A DNA stretch of 8,008 bases from JBBIII01 sp037446575 (GTDB lineage: Bacteria > Bacteroidota > Ignavibacteria > UBA10030): positions 1-8,008 of the forward strand of contig JBBIII010000095.1 of NCBI GenBank assembly GCA_037446575.1. The letters run 5' to 3'. Shown here one piece after another: positions 1 through 5,866 of this stretch. Both the position numbers and the translations under genes were made by a program. The notes beneath the pieces were generated by a model. It worked only from the letters and a program-made list of their open reading frames with translations, was not told the DNA's origin and did not search any database. The stretch's first letter is position 1; the number at the start of each line of letters is the position of its first letter.

Positions 1-741
1 ATCGGGCAAATAGTATTTTCCTATTGCATTAAGCGGCGGAACAAATGTAGTATCTGTATCTTCCTTTGTGCGGCCAATCTTTACTATTTTGGCGCTTGAT
101 TTAGAAGAATCTATCCAACTCAAGTTTGTAAAACCAAGCGCAAGCGGATCCTTTTCAACCAATTGTATTGTCTGTAAATCCGAGGATGTGCTTGTGAACC
201 CGGCTTTAATTCCATTTTGTAGATTAAGTCTTTTTACTAAATATTGCGTTATATCCGATTGATCTTTGTAATAAATTTTAATCTTTCCTTTTGTGGTTTT
301 GCCGCCACCAAGCGATTCCCATTTAACTATCGCACCAGCGAGGATTCTTTGAATTTCTGTAGTAGTTAACTGGTTTATCATATTAGACTTATTAATTAAA
401 ACGGCTATGCCATCATAAGCTACCACAAGCTCATTTAATTTCTCAGATATTTTCTTTGATTGTTCTTTTTCGTCTATCGTTAATTTACGCGGTAGGAATG
501 CAATTTTACCGGAATCACTTACAAAATGTTTTGCGACAGTATCGCTTGGCACGATACTAAAAAATATTTCCGCGCCATTTGCCTGATATAATCTTAAAAA
601 TTCATTCACACCGTCAATTATTGGAGGCGCTATCGATTCGGTGATGAATAAGTAAAGTTTGCCTCTAGTTGTAGTCTCTTTGGGCACATCACCACAGCTT
701 AAAAAAATAAAAATTAGAAAAATCAAAATATAAAAGCGCAT
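1..741 (-). CDS. PstS-like substrate-binding lipoprotein, C-terminus beyond window edge
   Basis: The frame is open from an ATG at 741 to base 1 with no stop, giving 247 residues; the gene continues outside the window. The start is supported by AGGAG at 752-748, six bases before the ATG. Residues 1-16 are a short hydrophobic signal ending FLSC, followed by Gly, so Cys16 is a likely lipidation site and the protein a periplasm-facing lipoprotein. The rest resembles the PstS-like periplasmic binding fold (PBP_like_2). A 'GKIAFLPRKLT..E' segment at 78-91 matches the family's 'DIA..sRplt..E'. Residues 109-147, from YDGIAVLINKSN through LTTTEIQRILAGAIVKWESLGGG, follow the hallmark 'dGiavvvN..n....Lt..ql..if.G.i..W..vGG'. 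The usual phosphate-contacting positions are poorly kept (for example SDI at 162-164 where SGT is expected), so phosphate need not be the ligand. No pstCAB genes are in view. It lies 28 bp after the MFS stop and is probably the last visible gene of the nusB cluster. Family is fairly sure; ligand unknown. Confidence 0.82.
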   Translation of the reverse strand, partial: MRFYILIFLIFIFLSCGDVPKETTTRGKLYLFITESIAPPIIDGVNEFLRLYQANGAEIFFSIVPSDTVAKHFVSDSGKIAFLPRKLTIDEKEQSKKISEKLNELVVAYDGIAVLINKSNMINQLTTTEIQRILAGAIVKWESLGGGKTTKGKIKIYYKDQSDITQYLVKRLNLQNGIKAGFTSTSSDLQTIQLVEKDPLALGFTNLSWIDSSKSSAKIVKIGRTKEDTDTTFVPPLNAIGKYYLPD

Positions 742-769
742 ATTTTACTCCTATAAATAAGCTAAAATA

Positions 770-2029
770 TTATTCGTTGGATTCATCGACTTTTTGCAGA
801 AGAATCAATCCTACTAAAAGAAAAGCGCCTATAGAAAGAATTGCATAGCGCTGACCAAAATTTATAGATGCAATTCCGAAAATAAACGGACCTAAAATCG
901 CTGAAGCTTTACCAAAAAAGGAATAAAACCCAAAGAACTCGGTTTTTTTCTCTTGAGGTGTAATTTTACTCATTAAACTCCGGCTTGTCGATTGAGAAGA
1001 GCCGAGCGCAATACCAGCAAGCACGCCAACAATATAAAAAATCCATTTTTCAACAACAAAGAACGCAACAAAAACTATAATAATCCACAACACTAAAGTA
1101 ATACTAAGAGTGCGCTTATGCCCTAAATGGTCTGCTATAATTCCAAAAATGAATGAACCAATTATAGCCGCAGTTTGCACCATAGCAAAGAAAGCGACAA
1201 TTTCACCAACGGTCATTTTAAGTGTTTCGCGTGCAAAGATTGACGAAAAGATAATTATCGTATTCACGCCGTCTATATAAATAAAATAGGCAATTAGGAA
1301 CCGAGCTATATTCTTATAAAGAGGAAATTGATTATAAGTCGATTTAATTCGCGCATAACCAATTTTTAAAAAATCTAACTTTAGACTTTTTGTTCGTTGT
1401 TTATCTGGCAAAAATATAAATAATGGTAAGGAAAAAAAAAGAAAAAATGCGGCGGCAATCAAAAAACTAATTTGTACGTTAATTAAATTATCCGAGTTAA
1501 AACCATTTACATACAATGGGAATGCGACTGCAAGCGTAACAAGCGAACCAATATACCCTATTGCAAAACCATAACCAGAAACACGTCCATAACTTCGTTT
1601 TGTTGTTATTTCCGGGAGGAAAGCATCGTAGAAAACTAATCCAGCTTCAAAACCAATATTGGCTATAATGAGCAAAATCATTCCTGTTAATATCATTCCA
1701 CTTTGAGTAAAAAAGAGCAAAGCAGTTGCAACAACACATTGCACAGTAAATATTGATAGAAACCTTTTTTTTCCCGCACCATAATCTGCAACTGCACCAA
1801 GGACAGGGGAAAGAAATGCAACAATCAACATAGAAATGCTAAAAGCCAATCCCCAAAAAAAATCGCTTTGTTTGCCTCCGACTATAACTTCTTTAAAGAA
1901 TAAAGGATAACCTACCGTAAGTATAATAACATAAAATGCTGTATTCGCAAAATCAAAAAGCGCCCAAGAGAATATTTGACCTTTAGTGGCTTGGATAGAG
2001 TGATCGGCAGAAGTTTGGCGAAAATTCAT
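770..2029 (-). CDS. MFS transporter, UMF1/Atg22-like family
   Basis: A 419-residue inner-membrane protein with about 12 predicted transmembrane helices, roughly at 19-45, 58-79, 90-108, 112-133, 151-173, 186-207, 243-264, 276-299, 307-325, 329-348, 366-388 and 395-411. The N-terminal 'SWALFDFANTAFYVIILT' is the hallmark opening of the bacterial UMF1 family, related to the yeast vacuolar effluxer Atg22. 'YIDGVNTIII' at 251-260 is the matching motif opening the second half. MFS motif A-like loops are visible in both halves: GAVADYGAGKKRF (78-90) and GIIADHLGHKRT (296-307). Yeast Atg22 exports amino acids, but bacterial members have no settled substrate, so none is assigned. The start codon overlaps the nusB stop as ATGA (2029-2026) and has no clear Shine-Dalgarno, so translation is probably coupled to nusB. 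Length is normal for the family and the gene looks intact. Confidence 0.9.
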   Translation of the reverse strand: MNFRQTSADHSIQATKGQIFSWALFDFANTAFYVIILTVGYPLFFKEVIVGGKQSDFFWGLAFSISMLIVAFLSPVLGAVADYGAGKKRFLSIFTVQCVVATALLFFTQSGMILTGMILLIIANIGFEAGLVFYDAFLPEITTKRSYGRVSGYGFAIGYIGSLVTLAVAFPLYVNGFNSDNLINVQISFLIAAAFFLFFSLPLFIFLPDKQRTKSLKLDFLKIGYARIKSTYNQFPLYKNIARFLIAYFIYIDGVNTIIIFSSIFARETLKMTVGEIVAFFAMVQTAAIIGSFIFGIIADHLGHKRTLSITLVLWIIIVFVAFFVVEKWIFYIVGVLAGIALGSSQSTSRSLMSKITPQEKKTEFFGFYSFFGKASAILGPFIFGIASINFGQRYAILSIGAFLLVGLILLQKVDESNE

Positions 2030-2502
2030 CGTCGGTTTTTTTTATTTGGCGAAGTATCTACAAGCCCTCTGCCTGTTTTTTTGATTCTGCCGGCTTTTTT
2101 AAGCTCAGCAAATACTGCGTCTAAAATGCCGTTGACAAATTTATCGCTTTTCTCTGTGCTAAATACGCGCGCAATTTCTATTGCTTCATTCATCGAGACT
2201 TTTGGCGGGATATCTTCAAAATAAAGCAATTCACAAATACTCATACGTAAAATTATCCTATCGATAATTGCGATTCGTTTAAACTCCCAATGTTCTGTAT
2301 GCTTCTGTATAAGCTGGTCAAGATCAGATTCGCATTCAATAATTTTAAGTATTAATCTCTTTGCAAAATCAAACGAGTCCGCCTGTTTCTGCAAATCAGT
2401 TACAACGGTTTCAATAATTGTTTGAATTGGCTCTTGTGATAATTCAAAAGCATATAGAGCTTGCAATACTTTTTCTCTTACTACTCTACGTTTTAATGAC
2501 AT
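2026..2502 (-). CDS. nusB: Transcription antitermination factor NusB
   Basis: A 158-residue cytoplasmic all-helical protein of the NusB family. NusB pairs with NusE (ribosomal protein S10) on boxA RNA and supports processive rRNA transcription. Seen in the sequence: the N-terminal arginine-rich helix RRVVREKVLQALYAFELS (5-22), the central 'RIAIIDRIILRMSICELLYFED' region (76-97), and the C-terminal signature NEAIEIARVFSTEKSDKFVNG (105-125), close to the family's 'NEaielaK.f...ks.kFVNGvLd'. A basic tail with KKTGRGLVD (141-149) extends past the core. The start at 2502 fits the conserved N-terminus; the upstream AAGAGA is only a weak ribosome-binding site. It probably heads a cluster with the overlapping MFS gene and the PstS-like lipoprotein. 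Its last codons include an eight-A run (2036-2043) discussed in the findings. Identification is secure. Confidence 0.96.
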   Translation of the reverse strand: MSLKRRVVREKVLQALYAFELSQEPIQTIIETVVTDLQKQADSFDFAKRLILKIIECESDLDQLIQKHTEHWEFKRIAIIDRIILRMSICELLYFEDIPPKVSMNEAIEIARVFSTEKSDKFVNGILDAVFAELKKAGRIKKTGRGLVDTSPNKKNRR

Positions 2503-2611
2503 TCTCTTAAAAAAGTAATTTTAATGGATTCTTCTTATAAAAAGAAACTTATGAAAAAAAAAAGAAGTAGGCAATGAATAAAACAATTATAAAAATTTAC
2601 GCGAATTTTTT
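2503..2611 (-). other. Intergenic gap between cyclase and nusB
   Basis: This 109-bp gap is almost entirely A/T. On the transcribed strand it holds a TATAAT hexamer at 2591-2586 without a recognisable -35, a TATAAG at 2539-2534, and a run of ten T at 2563-2554. An A/T-only potential hairpin (AAAAATT, six-base loop, AATTTTT) follows the cyclase stop. A promoter for nusB here is plausible, and so is read-through from the cyclase; the sequence does not settle it. Confidence 0.35.
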
Positions 2612-5563
2612 TTAATCTAATGGCCATTTACCACTTGTTTTTCGCGTTATAAGCGAAGCGAACTCAGGCTCGTAAGAAATAAAAGACAGGTCAGGATTCA
2701 ATATTTCTGAAAAATTATATTCTTGCGCTAAGGCTTTTCGAAACGCCTCAATAGCTTTTTCTTTATTCTTTTGAATAGAATAAAGATTTGCCTTCAAATA
2801 GAGGATAGGCGTTGAAACACTATCTATCGAAATTGCATCTCTCATCGCAGATTCACCTTCTGAAAACTTGCCGAGCCTCGAATAGAAGAGCGATGAGTAG
2901 GCACGTACTGTAGCATCATCAGGTTTTAATTCTTTTAAATGTTTTATAAGTTTAAGCCCTTCTTCTAACCATAACTGTCCTGTGTTAATATCGAATGAAA
3001 GTTGATATGCTCGCCCCATCCAATAATAGTAGCGATAGTCGTTGGGATTAACTCTAAGCATCTCTTGGCAATATTGCACTACTTTATCAAACTTTTTTTC
3101 TCCCATCCAAGCATTTTGTGCAAAATTTGTCGTAAGTATAGTGTCCTGAAAATCGAGTGATTGCGCTTTGTTATATAAACTATCGGCTTGTGAATATTTT
3201 TGTTCAAAATGGTATGCTAATCCCAATGAAAAATATGATTTAACATTTTTCGGATCAATTTCTATAGATTTTAATGCGCTTAATTTTGCTATTTCTTTTT
3301 TACCGGCAATAATCGCTAATAACGTAAGCTCACGAAAACAATCTGGATTTTGAGGCGAGGTCTTTAAGCATTTTGTCAAATAAGAAAGAGACTCGTCATA
3401 ATTCTGAGAATGCCTAGATGATGCAGCAAGCACGAGGTTCGCCTCGGCCGCATCCGGTAAAAATTTTATTGTGCGTTGCGCATGTACTATGGCAGATTCT
3501 AACAATTCAATCTTATTTGTTTTTTGAAACTCAGAATAGTCGATAAAAGCGAGCTTTGCATGCGCTAAACCAAAAGTTGGGTCAATTTGTACTGCGATTC
3601 TCAGATTATTTTTAGCAATTTCATTCCCTTTCGACGATTGAAGTTGAATGTACCGCAGTGCTTTTATATATCTAAGAAACGCATTTTTATTTGAGGGTTG
3701 AGTAATTTCTGGAATCGGAGACTTTACATCAATTTTTTCTAATACTTTTTTAATAATTTCTGTACGCATTGCAGAAAGTTCAGTAATCGTGCCTTCAACT
3801 ACGCCTACATAGACAACTCGTTGCAATTCGGGAATTAGCAAACGAATTATTACTGTGTAGTAACCACGGTTTTCTTGAATATATCCGACTAAATAATATT
3901 TCGCAGGAAGATATGTAACAATTCTTTTAAATTGCGTTTGATCTGAAATAAACTGAAAAGAGGATGACGGAGAAATAACCGTTATATTTTTGCAGCGTGA
4001 AAAATCTTCGGCTAATAGCACTGGAAGCGCATCCAATAAATCCGTATCGCTTGAATCTCTCGGCGCATTTGTAAATCTCAATATTGCAATTGTTGCCTTC
4101 TTTGGAACAATCAAATCTATTAACATCGGAACACAAAGATAAACCACCATTATTGCAATAATTATTGCCGCCCAATAATTCAACTTTTTATAAATAGGCT
4201 CTTTCTCAATTATAGCCGGAAGAACTAACTTCTGTTTTTTCTTCTCTTCAACTATAGATTGAAGTCGTTCTAATTTTTTGGATGGCTGAGTTACTATTTT
4301 TTGTTCATATTGAATCCGTAATAGTTCAGCTTTTGTTTGTTCAGCTTGTTTAATGTTTTCTTCTAACCTGCGCGCACCAGAATGATTTGGATTAATACGA
4401 AAAATTTCATGCAATGTTAATGTAGCTTCTGTAAATTTTTCCTCTTGAAGCAGTAGTCGGGAATGAGCAAGCAAATTATTTATTTTTTTAGTTTCTTCAG
4501 ATTCCTGTTCTGTTACAGTTTCAAATTTTGATTGTTTTTTTTCCTCGAGTAAATATCTTTCTTCTTCAATTTGCAATTGAATTTGTTGGGCGACCAAATT
4601 CAATGGTTGCAGGCGAAATACTTCATTTATCTCTCGCTCAGCGGCATCGAGTTCCTTGTTTAATAATAATTCTTTGGCGTTTCTAATATGCTTCTTAATT
4701 AAAATCCCACTGTCTTCTTCTTCTTCTTCTTTTTTTTGAATCGTTTGTATTTTATTCGTCGATTCTAATCTAGCCACTTCGGCAAGTTCTCGTTCAGCTC
4801 CGTCTATATCACCCAAATTCAAAAGCTCTTCGGCATTTTTGTAATGCGTGTAAATTTGTTTTTGCCTTTCTTCTTCGCCTTTTGTTTCTGAATCTAATAC
4901 CCTCTGTCGTTGTTCTTCTATCCGTTTAGCTTCATTTAGTTCTTCAGCTTCTCGTTTTAAAGCCGCTAAATTCTTTTGAGCCGCCGAGATGTTCTGTGCG
5001 GTTTTGGATGGCACAGCTAACTCCGGAATCGAATCGATAAGAATTTCAAATATTTCGACTGTCCTTGAAATATCATTTAATTCAATTTGCCCGATTTTAA
5101 ATGTATTAAAAGAGGCAACATCTTTTACTTGTTCGTATAATTCGCTCGATATGAATATTCGATATGGTTCGGCAAGCGATTCTATACGGGAAGCGACAGT
5201 AATAGCTTCGCCGAAAATATTTTCTTTTCTAAAACTTAAACTGCCATAATGCAAGCCAGCGCGTATTATAATAGTATCAAATTCCGGCTTATCTCTATTA
5301 AAATTCCAAAAACGTTTTTGTAATTCGACGGCACACTTAATCGCATTTACAGGATTAGAGAAATCTATATAATACGAATCTCCCAGCGATTTGATAGTTT
5401 TTCCGTCATATTTTGCGGTAAGAACTCTGATAAGAGCATCATGAGTCCTTAAAAGCTCATAGGCGCGTATTTCATCTTCGTTTAATTTTTTTGAAAAACC
5501 GACTATATCAGTAAATAGAATGGTAGATGTTTTTTTTGTCGGCGTTTCAGATGAATTTGCCAT
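2612..5563 (-). CDS. Membrane protein with class III nucleotide cyclase, TolB-like and TPR domains
   Basis: A 983-residue multidomain protein. Residues 12-175 are a class III adenylate/guanylate cyclase homology domain: metal-binding Asp19 in FTDIVGFS, Lys58 and Asp62 in KSLGD, and transition-state Arg126 in TVASRIE. The purine-selecting Asp position is Asn115 and the transition-state Asn position is Thr122, so catalysis and substrate (ATP or GTP) are uncertain. Residues 190-450 are charged and helical with three related TPR-like repeats (about 237-270, 287-320, 359-392). A single hydrophobic segment at about 463-486, preceded by lysines, is a likely transmembrane helix. Residues 489-612 resemble the TolB/FlgO-like domain often joined to cyclases and TPRs ('TIAILRFTN...', 'YYLVGYIQENRGYYTVIIRL'). 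From about 625 to 945 there are roughly eight TPR units, such as 754-787 and 823-856. The lysine-rich side suggests the cyclase is cytoplasmic and the TPR array periplasmic. The start has AGGA close by (5569-5566) and a good promoter upstream. Architecture is clear; signal and partners are unknown. Confidence 0.88.
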   Translation of the reverse strand: MANSSETPTKKTSTILFTDIVGFSKKLNEDEIRAYELLRTHDALIRVLTAKYDGKTIKSLGDSYYIDFSNPVNAIKCAVELQKRFWNFNRDKPEFDTIIIRAGLHYGSLSFRKENIFGEAITVASRIESLAEPYRIFISSELYEQVKDVASFNTFKIGQIELNDISRTVEIFEILIDSIPELAVPSKTAQNISAAQKNLAALKREAEELNEAKRIEEQRQRVLDSETKGEEERQKQIYTHYKNAEELLNLGDIDGAERELAEVARLESTNKIQTIQKKEEEEEDSGILIKKHIRNAKELLLNKELDAAEREINEVFRLQPLNLVAQQIQLQIEEERYLLEEKKQSKFETVTEQESEETKKINNLLAHSRLLLQEEKFTEATLTLHEIFRINPNHSGARRLEENIKQAEQTKAELLRIQYEQKIVTQPSKKLERLQSIVEEKKKQKLVLPAIIEKEPIYKKLNYWAAIIIAIMVVYLCVPMLIDLIVPKKATIAILRFTNAPRDSSDTDLLDALPVLLAEDFSRCKNITVISPSSSFQFISDQTQFKRIVTYLPAKYYLVGYIQENRGYYTVIIRLLIPELQRVVYVGVVEGTITELSAMRTEIIKKVLEKIDVKSPIPEITQPSNKNAFLRYIKALRYIQLQSSKGNEIAKNNLRIAVQIDPTFGLAHAKLAFIDYSEFQKTNKIELLESAIVHAQRTIKFLPDAAEANLVLAASSRHSQNYDESLSYLTKCLKTSPQNPDCFRELTLLAIIAGKKEIAKLSALKSIEIDPKNVKSYFSLGLAYHFEQKYSQADSLYNKAQSLDFQDTILTTNFAQNAWMGEKKFDKVVQYCQEMLRVNPNDYRYYYWMGRAYQLSFDINTGQLWLEEGLKLIKHLKELKPDDATVRAYSSLFYSRLGKFSEGESAMRDAISIDSVSTPILYLKANLYSIQKNKEKAIEAFRKALAQEYNFSEILNPDLSFISYEPEFASLITRKTSGKWPLD

Positions 5564-5612
5564 TTTCCTATCTTTAGTTGATTTACAATTTTTTCTATCC
5601 TATACGCACATA

Positions 5613-5641
5613 AAGATACAGTGGCATCAGTTGAATGTCAA
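5613..5641 (-). promoter_or_regulatory. Sigma-70-like promoter for the cyclase gene
   Basis: On the minus strand a perfect TTGACA (5641-5636) is followed by a 17-bp spacer and TATCTT (5618-5613), which matches the -10 consensus at four of six positions. Initiation near 5606 would give a leader of about 40 bases before the cyclase ATG at 5563. The spacing and position are what a housekeeping promoter would show. If this organism belongs to the true Bacteroidota, whose promoters differ from this consensus, the match would count for less. Confidence 0.5.
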
Positions 5642-5644
5642 TAA

Positions 5645-5658
5645 ATTATTTTAATAAT
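5645..5658. repeat. A/T palindrome just upstream of the cyclase -35
   Basis: ATTATT, two T, then AATAAT form a perfect 6-bp dyad four bases upstream of the -35 hexamer. Its place suits either an UP-element-like A/T tract or a small operator. In such A/T-rich DNA a dyad this short can arise by chance. Confidence 0.3.
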
Positions 5659-5721
5659 CTTTGCTCACTTTTTTGTAATTACTCAGCAAGCTTTTATAAT
5701 TCAAACAAAATGATAAATAGA

Positions 5722-5757
5722 ACACAGATTTCAATGGTGCAACAGATGCTCACTGAT
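5722..5757 (+). repeat. Degenerate ACAGAT-type short repeats
   Basis: ACAGAT occurs at 5724-5729 and 5742-5747, followed by the variant ACTGAT at 5752-5757, in a context of the form ACACAGATTTCA, AACAGATGCTCA, CACTGATTA. It looks like a worn tandem array of 'ACAGATT-CAC' units. It sits in the middle of the MITE-like segment. Confidence 0.35.
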
Positions 5758-5787
5758 TAATATATTTGATTTTATCGCCTCTTTTTT

Positions 5788-5802
5788 TGTGTCAACTGTG
5801 TC
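5788..5802 (+). repeat. Tandem TGTGTC pair
   Basis: TGTGTC at 5788-5793 is repeated at 5797-5802 with a 9-base period. The CTGTGT at 5796-5801 is also the reverse complement of ACACAG at 5722-5727, so the two repeat blocks could pair across the element. Short, and offered only as part of the element's internal structure. Confidence 0.35.
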
Positions 5803-5866
5803 TTTTCTTTATCTTTACTGAGTAATTATACTTTTTTAGCTTAGTAGCCGCAAAAATTTCACAAAA

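Larger units (their letters stand above)
5675..5829. mobile_element. MITE-like non-coding element with flanking 8-bp direct repeats
   Basis: A 155-bp segment without coding capacity. Its left end is G followed by TAATTACTCAG (5676-5686) and its right end is CTGAGTAATTA (5818-5828) followed by T. The ends form an 11-bp perfect inverted repeat, matching at 13 of 15 positions when extended from the outermost base. Directly outside both ends is the same octamer ACTTTTTT, at 5667-5674 and 5830-5837. Equal placement of terminal inverted repeats and an octamer duplication is what insertion of a small non-autonomous element leaves behind. An 8-bp duplication and a GTAA terminus recall the IS66 family, but the other end reads ATAA, so the family is a guess. 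The octamer contains a T6 run, which is common here and weakens the case. It lies between the phosphorylase gene and the cyclase promoter and disrupts neither. Confidence 0.5.
5564..5866. other. Intergenic gap between glycogen phosphorylase and cyclase genes
   Basis: This 303-bp non-coding gap has no credible ORF or RNA gene. From the cyclase side it holds a ribosome-binding site, a sigma-70-like promoter (5613-5641), an A/T palindrome (5645-5658), and a 155-bp MITE-like segment bounded by 8-bp direct repeats (5667-5837). Next to the phosphorylase stop there is about 30 bp of plain sequence. I see no strong rho-independent terminator after the phosphorylase gene, only a five-pair A/T hairpin around its stop. 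Confidence 0.7.

Noticed and set aside
68..262. 64-codon plus-strand ORF
   Set aside because: It lies antisense within the PstS-like gene, and its translation resembles no family. The minus-strand frame is clearly the coding one.
1976..2224. 82-codon plus-strand ORF across the nusB/MFS junction
   Set aside because: Antisense shadow over two well-supported genes, with no plausible ribosome-binding site or recognisable protein.
2586..2591. TATAAT as a nusB promoter
   Set aside because: There is no -35-like hexamer at a workable distance, and such hexamers are expected by chance in this A/T-rich gap.
2590..2614. A/T hairpin after the cyclase stop, considered as a terminator
   Set aside because: The stem is seven A/T pairs only and is not followed by a clean U tract, so it is too weak to call.
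3927..4175. 82-codon minus-strand ORF inside the cyclase gene
   Set aside because: Out-of-frame shadow of the TolB-like and transmembrane region, with low-complexity Asn/Gly/Cys composition.
4713..4737. CTT trinucleotide run next to eight T
   Set aside because: It encodes the KKEEEEED stretch of the cyclase linker in frame. It is a simple low-complexity repeat with no sign of a regulatory role.
4989..5249. 86-codon plus-strand ORF opposite the cyclase domain
   Set aside because: Antisense to the conserved catalytic domain, whose own frame carries all the expected motifs.
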